From contig JAUHQI010000004.1 in NCBI GenBank assembly GCA_030408505.1, forward strand, positions 806,001-870,000: DNA of 64,000 nucleotides, given 5' to 3'. The DNA comes from Candidatus Sacchlamyda saccharinae (lineage in GTDB: Bacteria; Chlamydiota; Chlamydiia; Chlamydiales; Rhabdochlamydiaceae). This document shows positions 46,867 to 56,058 of the stretch, in pieces. A model generated the notes under the pieces. That model searched no databases. It saw nothing but the letters and a program-made list of their open reading frames with translations, and was not told the origin of the DNA. Numbering within the stretch: the first letter of the stretch is position 1; the number at the start of each line of letters is the position of its first letter. A program made the position numbers and the translations under genes.

Positions 46867-47517
46867 AAGCTTGAGAATGCGGTCTGCGAATGGAAATATC
46901 CGGCTATCGTGTGTAACAATAATCAGTGATCGGTTTTTCTCAAGCACCTCTTGTCGGAAAAGCTCCATCACTTTAGTCCCTGTCTCTGAATCAAGACTAC
47001 TTGTCGGCTCATCGCAGACGATGAGCTCTGGCTCATGGATGCAGCTACGGGCAATGGCAACACGTTGTTGCTCCCCTCCTGAGAGGTTTTTGGGGTATTT
47101 GTCTAGTTTATCTTCAAGACCATACTGTTTGAGAAGGTCTGCAGCTTTGGCCAACGCCTGATCATACTCAACACCGTTTAAGAGGAGGGGGACGGCTACG
47201 TTTTCGGTCGCAGTCAACATGGGAATGAGGTTGAAGGCTTGGAAGACGAATCCTATTTTTTTTCCTCGAAAGAGGGTGAGATCTGCATTTTTCAGCTCTC
47301 TCATGTCGTGATCCAAGACAGAACACTCCCCTTCAGTGGCATCCAGAATGCCTGCGATGATGGAGATAAGGGTTGTCTTGCCCGAGCCTGAGGGCCCGAC
47401 AATCATGAGAAGCTCACCATGCTTGTGCTCGAGATCTACCCCACGAAGTGCATCCACACTTGATGCCCCTTCTCCAAATGTCTTTGTAACGCCTTTGCAA
47501 ATAACTGCTGATTCCAT
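46825..47517 (-). CDS. ABC transporter ATP-binding protein (DevA/LolD/MacB type)
   Basis: 230-residue ATPase with Walker A GPSGSGKTT, a Q-loop in FVFQAFNLIP, the signature LSGGEQQRVAIAR, Walker B LIVCDEPTSSLD and the switch VTHDSR. FQAFNLIPMLTATENV is typical of exporters that pair with FtsX-like permeases. GGGAGC precedes the ATG. The partner permease, fusion protein and outer-membrane channel are encoded at 49389-53022 on the same strand, separated by two unrelated genes. It probably powers that tripartite exporter. Confidence 0.9.
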   Translation of the reverse strand: MESAVICKGVTKTFGEGASSVDALRGVDLEHKHGELLMIVGPSGSGKTTLISIIAGILDATEGECSVLDHDMRELKNADLTLFRGKKIGFVFQAFNLIPMLTATENVAVPLLLNGVEYDQALAKAADLLKQYGLEDKLDKYPKNLSGGEQQRVAIARSCIHEPELIVCDEPTSSLDSETGTKVMELFRQEVLEKNRSLIIVTHDSRIFPFADRILKLDDGRVVENSTNGH

Positions 47518-47553
47518 ATCAGCTCCCTATTTGGAGATACTTATCAAGGAGTT

Positions 47554-48792
47554 TTAAAAATCAAATCGTCCTTTTACAACTAAGCCACCATAAGAAAGAT
47601 CCGTACAAACAAAATCAAACGCTGTGGTTAGAAAGGCAACTTCTGTAAAATCTGTATCGCGATTGAGTCCGCCTATCCCATTGCGAAGTTGGTAGCGTTG
47701 ATTGTGACTAAACCAAATGTGATGCTCCCAGCCAATATCAAGACCAAGTTGATATCGATTGCAACAAAAGGCCGATTCAAAACGCAGACCTAAGGCTAGA
47801 TCCAACATCGCCTGCATTGAATGATCTTTAAATGAAGTCTCTGGGATTAGAGGATTAAAATTCTCAAGATCTAACAAACGACCATTATTTTGTTCTGTAC
47901 GTGCTACTTCTTGACGCCCCCAAAGAAGGGCAAAGTCTGCATTTGCAAAAATGCTAAATAGAGAAAAGAAATACCAATTTGGTTGAAAACCTCCAACAAG
48001 CCCTACACCACAAAAACGATTTTTGTATTCCACGATATTTGTAGAAATGACCCCATCCTCTCTATCTTCTAGCAAGCTGGAAACATTAAACCGATTTCGA
48101 TCCCATGCTCCTCTAACTCCAAAAAATGGACGAAGTGTCATGCAACGACTTAAGTAAAACTTTCTTCCAATTTCACCATCGATGATATTGAACTTTTCTC
48201 GCCATATTCCTTTTATTTCCGTGTAAAGTGGCGAAAATCCATAAAAAGCTAGATCAAGAGGGTCAAAGTGAAGATCTGTGCCAAAAAGTGGGTTTGTCCA
48301 GGGGTTGAGCAGATAATCATTTGCTGCTCCGGTCCCTATAGGATTCACAAGAGCTTTACTTTTTGTATCATTTTTAAAAAACGTCCAATTGACATAGAAA
48401 TCCCACTTATCACACCAGGATATAGAGCCCGCTCCTAATCGAAGGCCTGAATCCCAATTTTTTCTAAATGAAATGAGTTCAGTTGGAAAAGAGTAGTATG
48501 TGTTGAGTGGAATAAAAGTGATAAGATCATCGATCTGTTGACTAACGAGTTTTTGCGTAAGGACCAAATCAGTTTCTTTTGCGAACCAATATAAATATTC
48601 ACCAGTAACGAAAAAGCCAAAATTACATTCAAGCTGATGAAAAGGATAAGTATACGCACAACCATCGTAAGTACAGTTCTCCTCAAAACAGCAATCATTC
48701 ACATCAGAATCACTATTTACATTACTATTACTAGATGCAAAGACCTGAAAAACAGTTAAAATAGTGATGAAAAAAAAATATCTAAGCTTCAT
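47554..48792 (-). CDS. MOMP-like / Lpg1974-type outer-membrane protein
   Basis: 412 residues from the ATG at 48792, with a signal peptide (FFFITILTVFQVFAS). The cysteine-rich N-terminal mature region (CCFEENCTYDGCAYTYPF) is typical of chlamydial envelope proteins cross-linked by disulfides. The rest alternates aromatic-rich strands (WDFYVNWTFF, MTLRPFFGVRGAWDRNRF) and ends in VKGRFDF, the C-terminal Phe of a barrel. It is probably a porin-like protein of the environmental chlamydiae. It sits between the permease and ATPase genes of an exporter and so is likely an insertion into that operon. Confidence 0.75.
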   Translation of the reverse strand: MKLRYFFFITILTVFQVFASSNSNVNSDSDVNDCCFEENCTYDGCAYTYPFHQLECNFGFFVTGEYLYWFAKETDLVLTQKLVSQQIDDLITFIPLNTYYSFPTELISFRKNWDSGLRLGAGSISWCDKWDFYVNWTFFKNDTKSKALVNPIGTGAANDYLLNPWTNPLFGTDLHFDPLDLAFYGFSPLYTEIKGIWREKFNIIDGEIGRKFYLSRCMTLRPFFGVRGAWDRNRFNVSSLLEDREDGVISTNIVEYKNRFCGVGLVGGFQPNWYFFSLFSIFANADFALLWGRQEVARTEQNNGRLLDLENFNPLIPETSFKDHSMQAMLDLALGLRFESAFCCNRYQLGLDIGWEHHIWFSHNQRYQLRNGIGGLNRDTDFTEVAFLTTAFDFVCTDLSYGGLVVKGRFDF

Positions 48793-48893
48793 ATTTCTGG
48801 ATTCTAAGAAAGTAGTGTGAAACCTGTCAATTCTTTTTTTCCTTTGCAAATAACCGTATGTTTTCGATAATTGTCTACTACCCCTTTACCTAC

Positions 48894-49469
48894 ATGAAAA
48901 TTGCAATTTTAGGAACGTGCGGAAGTGGCAAGACCACTTTAGCGAAGAGGCTTTCTAAGGAATTTGGCATTCCCCATGTGGAGCTAGATAGTCTCAAGTG
49001 GCTGCCCAATTGGGTCGAAGAAGACGAAGATGTGTTCTATGAAAAGGCTAAAGAGGCTGTCAAGGGAGACAACTGGGTTACCGACGGCAATTATAGCAAG
49101 GTGGGTCACGATCTCATTTGGCCACGAGCCGATGTGGTCATCTGGCTGGACTATCCTCTTCCTATTATTCTTTATCGTCTGATGAAGCGAATCCTTCGAA
49201 GAGCTTTTACGAAAGAAGTTCTTTGGGGTGGCTGCCAAGAGAGCTTGCGAATGCAATTCTTTAGCAAGCGGTCCATTTTCGTTTGGGCATTCAAATCTTA
49301 CTGGAAGAGAAGACGCGCCTATCCCTATCTCTTATCCAAGTACTCCAATTTCAAACTCATTAGAGTCAAAAGACCTCAGCTACTGGATCTAGCTCTTAAA
49401 GACGATGGCGGGCTCAAGGCGGCGGATTTTGTTGATGCTGATGTAAGCGGAAATAAGGCAGATGATTAG
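48894..49469 (+). CDS. P-loop adenylate kinase-like protein (FlaR-like)
   Basis: 191 residues from the ATG at 48894. It has Walker A LGTCGSGKTTLAKRL, then the conserved LDSLKWLPNW, TDGNYSKV and ADVVIWLDYP of the topology-modulation/AAA_17-type kinase family; the substrate is unknown. The last ~27 residues (from about ALKDDGG on) are antisense to the end of the permease gene (81-bp overlap) and look like read-through into foreign DNA, so the natural C-terminus is probably lost. Confidence 0.75.
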   Translation: MKIAILGTCGSGKTTLAKRLSKEFGIPHVELDSLKWLPNWVEEDEDVFYEKAKEAVKGDNWVTDGNYSKVGHDLIWPRADVVIWLDYPLPIILYRLMKRILRRAFTKEVLWGGCQESLRMQFFSKRSIFVWAFKSYWKRRRAYPYLLSKYSNFKLIRVKRPQLLDLALKDDGGLKAADFVDADVSGNKADD

Positions 49470-50546
49470 CAGGGCGATGTAGCTGCCAACGTAGAGTTGC
49501 CAGGGCATGAGGAAGGAGAGTTGGGTCCCTTTTGAGATGAGGCCGAAGAGGGCGGCGGCTCCCACGCCAATACCCCAGCCGAGCGTGCCGACGACGGCCG
49601 ATTGGAGAAGGATCATGAGTGTGAGGAGGTCGTTGTCTGCACCCATGGCTTTGAATGTGCCGAGGTAGCGGAGGTTATCGAGGGTGAAGTTGTAAAAAGT
49701 TTGGCCAGCGATGGCGATGCCGATGATAAAGCCTAGGGCGATAGCTACTCCAAAGTTAATGGGGATGCCGGTCCTTTTTAGGAAGTAATTGATAGTGAGT
49801 TTTCGGAATTGCTCGTCGGTGTAGGCGGCAAGGCCTGTGATCCTTTCGATCCGGTCACAAAGTTCTTGGGGTTTGATCCAGGGCTGTGATTGTACGAGAA
49901 CAAAAGAGAGGTTTTTTCTCTCCGCAGGAGCATAGCGGATGGCTCTAAGAAAGGTTGTATAAATGACGGGCTGTGTTTGGAAGGTGCGAGAGATGTCGCA
50001 TATCCCAACCACTACGGCCCGGTTATCATTGACCTCGATGGTTTCCCCAATACGCAAGGGAATTTTTTCTTTTGTAATGGGATCGGTTCTGGCTAGTTGG
50101 TTTTCTGCCCCTTCTTTACTGACAATAATGCCATCTGTGTTGCGCAATTTTTCGATATTCCCCTCGATGAGCTCGGGAGGCCTTCCAATGAAGCTAGCAT
50201 TGTCAATCCCAATGACGATAGTACTTTGAAAGTTTCCATCCGCTACTCTCGCTTGGATGAGCCGTTTAAACATGGGGACAGCCCATTTTACCCCTTCGAT
50301 ACTGCGGACACGGAAGAGTTCATTGACGTTGAGTGGTTTGATGTCATCAACAAACTTAACTTTGGGATCCATCACCCAGATATTGGGCTGTGAGGTATCT
50401 GCGATAAAGCCGACGGTACGGGTCATAAGGCCGATGAAAATAGCCGCCTGCTGCACGATAATAAAGGAGGCAAAGGTAAGCCCTAAAATCATCCCGATAT
50501 ACTTGGCCTTGTCTCCCATCAAGATTTTTAATGCGATGCGATACAT
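49389..50546 (-). CDS. ABC transporter permease (DevC/FtsX-like)
   Basis: 385 residues: one N-terminal transmembrane helix (IGMILGLTFASFIIVQQAA), a large periplasmic domain (about 45-255) and three C-terminal helices with the FtsX-like LGTFKAMGADNDLL. This is the DevC/MacB-type layout for exporters that hand substrates to a HlyD-TolC conduit. It overlaps the NodT gene start by 19 bp. The operon continues after two inserted genes to the ATPase at 46825. Confidence 0.88.
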   Translation of the reverse strand: MYRIALKILMGDKAKYIGMILGLTFASFIIVQQAAIFIGLMTRTVGFIADTSQPNIWVMDPKVKFVDDIKPLNVNELFRVRSIEGVKWAVPMFKRLIQARVADGNFQSTIVIGIDNASFIGRPPELIEGNIEKLRNTDGIIVSKEGAENQLARTDPITKEKIPLRIGETIEVNDNRAVVVGICDISRTFQTQPVIYTTFLRAIRYAPAERKNLSFVLVQSQPWIKPQELCDRIERITGLAAYTDEQFRKLTINYFLKRTGIPINFGVAIALGFIIGIAIAGQTFYNFTLDNLRYLGTFKAMGADNDLLTLMILLQSAVVGTLGWGIGVGAAALFGLISKGTQLSFLMPWQLYVGSYIALLIICLISAYISINKIRRLEPAIVFKS

Positions 50547-51955
50547 TCCCAGCCTCCTCCCATAGCTTTGTATAGACGGATGAGTTGGATCATCAAGGTC
50601 CCTTGGCTCTGGATCATGCTCAGTTGGGTTTGGTACAAATCATTTTCTGCATCGAGGACATCATCTAAGGAGATGAGGCCTGCTAGGTATTGATCGTAGG
50701 TAAGGTCACGCTGTAGTGATATGGTGCAGATTTGCTCTTCCAGCGTGGCTAGCCTCTCTTGCTCTTTGAAGTAGCCTACTAGCCGATCTTCAGTGTCTTG
50801 GAGGGCAGTTATGATAGCTCTTTCGTAGGCTAGGATGGCTTGCTTTTGCCTTTCGTTGGTCACTTCGATTTGTGCAAGAAGGCGCCCTCCTGTAAAGAGG
50901 TTCCAGATCATAGAAGGACCGATGCTCCAGTACCTACTGGGCCAAACGAAGAGTTTATCGAGCATGTTGGACTGGGTTCCGAATGAACTAATCAAGGAAA
51001 AAGAAGGGAAAAGTTCGGCTTTGGCTTGTCCTATTCGAGCAGTTGCGGCAGCTAGTTCTCTTTCTGCTTGGCGAATGTCGGGTCTTCGTAGAAGGAGATC
51101 AGAAGGGAGCTCGTCGGGTATGAGACCCGCTGCCATCGGGATACATCCTTCCTCTACGCAAAAGTTTTCTGGTGGCTTTCCTAAGAGGATTGCAAGACCA
51201 TGGATGGTCTGCTTCAGCTCTTCTTGAAGAGGGGGTAGGGTCGACTTTTGGGCATCCAGCTGGGCTTTGGCCCTCGTTACGTCCAAGTATGAAGTAAGCC
51301 CTGCTGTATATCTACTGCAAGCTAGCTCGAGAAGATCAGCTTGTCTCTCTATTTGTTCTTCTTTTGCCTGAATTTGCTCCTGAAAAGCGCGGATGTCAAC
51401 ATAAGACCTTGCCACATCACTAACGAGGGTGATCTGGACATCGAGGGCATTTTCCTGGCTCGCTTCAAAGTCGTGATAAGCAGCTTGGGCTTTACGCCTA
51501 TTTTTCCCAAAGAGATCGAGCTCCCAGGAGGCGTCAAAACCCACTTGGAAAAAGTATTGGATCACAGGGCCGGTGAAGTCTGAGGCAAAGACCTCTGCAG
51601 GGGTTTGTGTGGCCTCTACGATTCCACTGCCCAAATTTTCTGAGCGCCGATCTCTGATGGTGACCATATTGCCTTGGATTTGGGGATAGAGCTCTGAGCG
51701 GTCGATCTTGTATAGAGCTCGGATCTCTTCAATCTTGTGCAGAGCGATACTGAGATCATAATTACATGCGAGGGCTTCTTCTACATACTCATTAAGCTGG
51801 CAGTCGTCGAACTGGTACCACCAAATAGATAGATCCACTGACTCGGTTTCACAAGGGGCCTCTTCATAGTGACATGGCAGACAAACTTCTGGGACCTCGT
51901 GGTTGGGACCTAGGGTACATCCTGCTAAAAAGATCAGCGGAAGGAATTTTTTCAT
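50528..51955 (-). CDS. Outer-membrane efflux lipoprotein (NodT/TolC family)
   Basis: 475 residues with a lipoprotein signal (MKKFLPLIFLAGC, acylated Cys13) and two repeats of the TolC-type helical domain (for example ELDLFGKNRRKAQAAYHDF and LRRPDIRQAERELAAATARIGQAKA, the latter a NodT hallmark). It forms the trimeric exit duct of the exporter. It overlaps the HlyD gene stop by 4 bp (ATGA) and the permease start by 19 bp. Confidence 0.93.
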   Translation of the reverse strand: MKKFLPLIFLAGCTLGPNHEVPEVCLPCHYEEAPCETESVDLSIWWYQFDDCQLNEYVEEALACNYDLSIALHKIEEIRALYKIDRSELYPQIQGNMVTIRDRRSENLGSGIVEATQTPAEVFASDFTGPVIQYFFQVGFDASWELDLFGKNRRKAQAAYHDFEASQENALDVQITLVSDVARSYVDIRAFQEQIQAKEEQIERQADLLELACSRYTAGLTSYLDVTRAKAQLDAQKSTLPPLQEELKQTIHGLAILLGKPPENFCVEEGCIPMAAGLIPDELPSDLLLRRPDIRQAERELAAATARIGQAKAELFPSFSLISSFGTQSNMLDKLFVWPSRYWSIGPSMIWNLFTGGRLLAQIEVTNERQKQAILAYERAIITALQDTEDRLVGYFKEQERLATLEEQICTISLQRDLTYDQYLAGLISLDDVLDAENDLYQTQLSMIQSQGTLMIQLIRLYKAMGGGWECIASH

Positions 51956-53022
51956 AGACCCTGGGAAGGTTTGGCTTCTATGAAGATATCAAGCAGTTGT
52001 CCCAGATAAATAGGAAGATCCTTTTTTTGGAAGCGATAGATGATCTGAAGCACACGGGTATCTACGCGCTCTAGGTTTTCCCCTGTCAGCGTTCTTTTGG
52101 GAATCACATAGGGTTCGATCCGGACAAATTCAAGTGGGAAGCAAATTTCACTATTGCCCCGGACATAGGCCACAGCCGGTGCTCCTTGAAATACACGCCA
52201 AGCGTCGTCTTCATCCACGTCAATGCGCACATGGAGTGGATCGATGGCGCCAAAGACCATGATCGAATCTTGGAAAATTGTATCTTCCCGGCTCCCTCTA
52301 GCAAAGTCGCCTACGCTGATGTTGACCTGCATGACCATTCCATCAAAAGGAGCCTTTGTCGTTGCCCTTTCCACTTGTGTTTTGGCCACATTGAGCGCAG
52401 CAACCGCTTCTTCCACTTGGTTGTTTGCGATTTTGATATCTTCGATCCAAGCGCCTGCTTTTACAAGATCTAGCTCAGCTTGGGCCTGTTTAAGCTCGGC
52501 CTTAGCGATGCTCGCTGCATATTTTTGCTGGTTAAAATCGTTGAAGCTAATGGCCCGCTTATCGCAAACGTTTTGGAAAAGAGAATACTGGGTAAACTCG
52601 TCTGAAAGTCGTAATTTAGCTTGCTTGACTTGAGCTTCTAACGGAGGGATCTCTTCTTGGCGGGGTTGGTTCACCAGCCTATTGAAATTAGAAACAGCTA
52701 CGGCTTGTGCAGCAGAGGCTTGCTTTTCAGTTGCAAGGAGATTCCGCGTATCCACACGAAAAAGAGGGACCCCTTTTTTTACGATATCTCCAGGCTGAAC
52801 AAAGACAGCTTCCACAGGCCCCTCAATCGCCGTGGCAACATTTACATTCATAGAACTTGCTTCGATAATTCCCGACCCAGCTACGTAGTGGAGAAACGGA
52901 GAGGTGGCCGGAGGATGATCAATTGGAGGCACAGGAGGCTTTTGCAATCCAATGACCACAAGAATCAGCCCGGCTAAGGCCCCAGCTCCTGCTAAGATTG
53001 GAATCAAATATTTTTTTATCAT
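51952..53022 (-). CDS. HlyD/DevB-type membrane fusion protein
   Basis: 356 residues with an N-terminal transmembrane anchor (IPILAGAGALAGLILVVIGL). The biotinyl-lipoyl half-motif IEGPVEAVFVQPGDIVKKG and its partner TKAPFDGMVMQVNISVGD flank a long coiled-coil hairpin (about 105-215), and a beta-barrel region follows. It bridges the inner-membrane ABC permease and the NodT duct. It is the first gene of the export operon. It is divergent from asd with a 51-bp gap that must hold both promoters. Confidence 0.92.
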   Translation of the reverse strand: MIKKYLIPILAGAGALAGLILVVIGLQKPPVPPIDHPPATSPFLHYVAGSGIIEASSMNVNVATAIEGPVEAVFVQPGDIVKKGVPLFRVDTRNLLATEKQASAAQAVAVSNFNRLVNQPRQEEIPPLEAQVKQAKLRLSDEFTQYSLFQNVCDKRAISFNDFNQQKYAASIAKAELKQAQAELDLVKAGAWIEDIKIANNQVEEAVAALNVAKTQVERATTKAPFDGMVMQVNISVGDFARGSREDTIFQDSIMVFGAIDPLHVRIDVDEDDAWRVFQGAPAVAYVRGNSEICFPLEFVRIEPYVIPKRTLTGENLERVDTRVLQIIYRFQKKDLPIYLGQLLDIFIEAKPSQGL

Positions 53023-53073
53023 ATACTCATTTCTTTAATCGCTTTTTTCATTTAAGTCTACTAGTCTAAAGGG

Positions 53074-53955
53074 ATGAAAATGGCAGTTGTAGGTGCAAGC
53101 GGCGCTGTTGGGCTTGAAATCCAAAAGCTTTTGAAAAAAGAGGACTTGATCTTGTTTGACTCCAAGTCTTCTATTTCTTTTAAAGGAATCGATCTAGCAT
53201 TTTTCTGTTTAGGGGCAAAAAATGCTAAAGATTTGATCCCAACTGCGCGAGCTGAAGATGTGATTTGCATTGATGCCAGTAGTGCCTACCGAGACGATCC
53301 AGACGTCCCTCTTATCGTTCCAGAAATCAATGCTCATCTACTCAAAAGAAGACCGGGGATCATCGCCTCTCCTAACTGCACGACAACTCTTATGCTTCTG
53401 CCCTTAGCTCCTCTGCACAAAAAATATAGAATGAAACGAATCGTCGTATCGACCTATCAAGCGGTCAGTGGTGCTGGGAAGAAAGGGATTACTGAGCTGA
53501 AAGAGCAGACAAAAGCTTCTCTTGCAGGCAAACCCCTAGCCCCAGAGTGTTTCCCCTATCCTTGCGCTTTCAACGTTTTCCCTCATGAATCTGCCGAAGA
53601 AGAAGAGAGGAAAATGGATGTTGAGACAAAAAAAATTCTTGGAGATGAGAATGTTTGCGTTACTGCCAGGTGTATCCGCGTCCCTGTCTTTCGGGTCCAC
53701 TCCCAAGCAATCAATGTAGAATTTTTTGAGCCTTTTGAGCTGCCCCAAGTTTTGCAATTACTGAGCGACGCTCCGGGGATTGAAGTAAAAGAAAATCCGA
53801 CTCCTCTTGACGCAAGTGGGAAGAACTTAGTATTCTGCGGAAATGTCCGTTTAGATAAGACCCAAAAAAACACACTTGAGTTGTGGGTGGTTGGCGATCA
53901 ACTACTGAAAGGAGCAGCTCTGAATATGGTTCAAATTGCACAATGTTTAAAGTAA
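53074..53955 (+). CDS. asd: Aspartate-semialdehyde dehydrogenase
   Basis: Reduces aspartyl-phosphate to the semialdehyde on the way to diaminopimelate/lysine. The 293 residues show the NADP-binding VGASGAVG, the catalytic cysteine in SPNCTT (about residue 109), the substrate-binding RCIRVPVFRVHS and the C-terminal GAALNMVQIA. It is shorter than the usual ~330-340 residues, mainly in loop regions. The 3' end overlaps the MFS gene by 13 bp. Confidence 0.92.
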   Translation: MKMAVVGASGAVGLEIQKLLKKEDLILFDSKSSISFKGIDLAFFCLGAKNAKDLIPTARAEDVICIDASSAYRDDPDVPLIVPEINAHLLKRRPGIIASPNCTTTLMLLPLAPLHKKYRMKRIVVSTYQAVSGAGKKGITELKEQTKASLAGKPLAPECFPYPCAFNVFPHESAEEEERKMDVETKKILGDENVCVTARCIRVPVFRVHSQAINVEFFEPFELPQVLQLLSDAPGIEVKENPTPLDASGKNLVFCGNVRLDKTQKNTLELWVVGDQLLKGAALNMVQIAQCLK

Positions 53956-55472
53956 CAGAAGAAAATCGGAAGTGGTGGATTTTGCTGGCGATGACAAGCG
54001 CCATTTCCATGATTTTCATCGATGTCACAGTCCTGCCCGTTACCCTACCAACGATTCAGCGGACATTGGCCCTCTCCGAGCTAGGGCTCCAATGGATTGT
54101 CAATGCCTACATTCTCGTCTTATCGATTTTTTTGCTCGCAGGTGGTCGCATTGCAGATCATTTCGGCCATCGAAAGATTTTTTGCTTTGGCCTTGTCCTG
54201 TTTGCGGTGAGCTCTGCCCTTTGCGGCCTTAGCTACTCTGAGTGGTGGTTCATAGCAGGAAGAAGTTTGCAAGGGGTCGGGGGAGCTCTTTTGATCCCAA
54301 GCTCTGGCGTCATCAACTACAATGCCTTCCCACCGCACCAAAAAGGTAAGGCCATGGGGCTTTATGTAAGCATAGGTTCTATTTTTTTAGCGCTTGGCCC
54401 CTTTCTTGGCGGGCTCTTTGCGCAATATTTTTCTTGGCGCCTTGTTTTCTGGATCAATCTGCCCATTGCAATAGTAGGCCTTATTCTCACTTTTCTCGTT
54501 GTTCCAAAAAGCAAAACCAATCCCAAACACTTTGACTTCATGGGCTTCTTCACATTTAGTTTGGGTATCAGCGCGATTGTTTTCGCACTGATGCAAGCCA
54601 AACATATGGGTTGGACCTCCTATTGGACCATTGGTCTTCTCATTTTTGGGAGTATTTTACTCTTTCTCCTTTGGAAAGTCGATCGTCAGGTCAAAGATCC
54701 CTATATCGATTTTTCTCTCTTCCGCAATCGGAATTTTACCGGCGCATCGATTGGGATTTTTTGCACCCAGTTCATCCTCATGACAACTGTTTTTTGGGCG
54801 ATTTACTTTCAAAATGTCTTGGGATTTAGCCCTACTCATGCGGGGGCATTGAGCTTGCTCTCTAACTTACCGGTTATGATTGCAGCTCCCTTAGGAGGGC
54901 ACCTCCTCGATAAAAGAGGCCCGCGCATACCCATTGCCATAGGCTTTTGTCTAGTTATCTGGTCTTTGATTTGGTTTCTGCAAAATCTCGAAGTGAAAAA
55001 CATCTGGATTCTACTCTCCATTTTTATACCCTTCGGATTTGGCATCCCATTTATTTTCACTCCAAGCTATGCAACAACGATGGGCGAGCAACCTCCAGAA
55101 AGGAGGGGGCTTGTTTCAGGCACTGTGAGCACATTCCGCCAGCTTGGTGGGACGCTGGGTATAGCCGCATTGGGAACGGCCTTTCTCGATTTCCAAGTTG
55201 GAGATTTTGCCAAGCATTTGAAACGCAATGTCGACACAGAAAATTTGCCTGTCAAAGACTTTGAGGGACTCCTCTCAAAGACGCCAGAATCCATCGAATC
55301 TTTGAGCAAGCTCTCAGAGCAGTCTCAAGAGTTTGTGAAGCAGATCTACCTGCATTCATACGTTAGAGGCTTTTGGGTTATGAATTGCTTAGCGATTATT
55401 GTCGCGATCATGGGCCTGATTCTTACCCTCATCTTGATCAAGAGAAAAAAACGTCCGAACTTTGACATGTGA
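53943..55472 (+). CDS. MFS drug exporter, DHA2 (14-helix, EmrB/QacA) family
   Basis: 509 residues with about 14 transmembrane helices. Motif A (GGRIADHFGHRKIF, about residues 64-77), motif C-like GGALLIPSSGVI and the DHA2 start MIFIDVTVLPVTLPTIQRTL are visible. It is likely a proton-driven exporter of amphiphilic compounds; no EmrA partner is adjacent. The start at 53943 lies inside asd, so translation is probably coupled. It overlaps the convergent pseudouridine synthase by 35 bp. Confidence 0.9.
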   Translation: MFKVTEENRKWWILLAMTSAISMIFIDVTVLPVTLPTIQRTLALSELGLQWIVNAYILVLSIFLLAGGRIADHFGHRKIFCFGLVLFAVSSALCGLSYSEWWFIAGRSLQGVGGALLIPSSGVINYNAFPPHQKGKAMGLYVSIGSIFLALGPFLGGLFAQYFSWRLVFWINLPIAIVGLILTFLVVPKSKTNPKHFDFMGFFTFSLGISAIVFALMQAKHMGWTSYWTIGLLIFGSILLFLLWKVDRQVKDPYIDFSLFRNRNFTGASIGIFCTQFILMTTVFWAIYFQNVLGFSPTHAGALSLLSNLPVMIAAPLGGHLLDKRGPRIPIAIGFCLVIWSLIWFLQNLEVKNIWILLSIFIPFGFGIPFIFTPSYATTMGEQPPERRGLVSGTVSTFRQLGGTLGIAALGTAFLDFQVGDFAKHLKRNVDTENLPVKDFEGLLSKTPESIESLSKLSEQSQEFVKQIYLHSYVRGFWVMNCLAIIVAIMGLILTLILIKRKKRPNFDM

Positions 55473-56058
55473 TCTCCTCTTTCGTGATCGGATGAGGAAA
55501 GGTCAGTTTATAGTGATGAAGAGCGATATTATCTTGTTTACGTTTGGCCCCGTATTTTTGATCCCCTAGAACCGGGTGTCCAACGGCTGCAAACTGAGCC
55601 CGGATTTGATGATATCGTCCCGTCTCTAGTTCGATTTCCACAAGAGATGCGTTTTCGATCGTTTCGAGCCGTTCAAAATGTAAAATCGCCTCTTTGCCAT
55701 TTGAATCAATATGAGCGCGATACTCGCCATGAGTAAGAAAATGCTTCAACGTCCCCTTTTCCTCTGGAATACCTTCCACCCTTGCGCGATAAAACTTTTT
55801 GATTTTTCTCTCTCGCATAGCCTCATTCATCCTAGAAAGGGCTTTACTTGTTCGCGCAAAAAGGACAAGGCCTTTGACTGGTTTATCCAGACGATGGATC
55901 GGCTCTAAAAAAACGTTGCCTGGCTTGGCAAAGGTTTTTTTCACCCAACTCTTTGCCATTTCATGAAAATCCGGCTGCGTCGCAACTCCAGCTGGCTTTT
56001 CAAGGACAAGGATATGGTTATCGCAATATAGGGGCTTTTCTTTGTCGTAACACTTCAT
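55438..56058 (-). CDS. RluA-family pseudouridine synthase
   Basis: 206 residues without an S4 domain. The catalytic aspartate lies in HRLDKPVKGLVLFA (about residue 57), and ETGRYHQIRAQFAAVGHPVLGDQKYG is the conserved second motif. It modifies uridine in rRNA or tRNA; the target cannot be read from sequence. It overlaps the upstream SpoU methyltransferase gene by 41 bp and is part of a three-gene RNA-modification operon. Confidence 0.9.
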   Translation of the reverse strand: MKCYDKEKPLYCDNHILVLEKPAGVATQPDFHEMAKSWVKKTFAKPGNVFLEPIHRLDKPVKGLVLFARTSKALSRMNEAMRERKIKKFYRARVEGIPEEKGTLKHFLTHGEYRAHIDSNGKEAILHFERLETIENASLVEIELETGRYHQIRAQFAAVGHPVLGDQKYGAKRKQDNIALHHYKLTFPHPITKEEITCQSSDVFFS

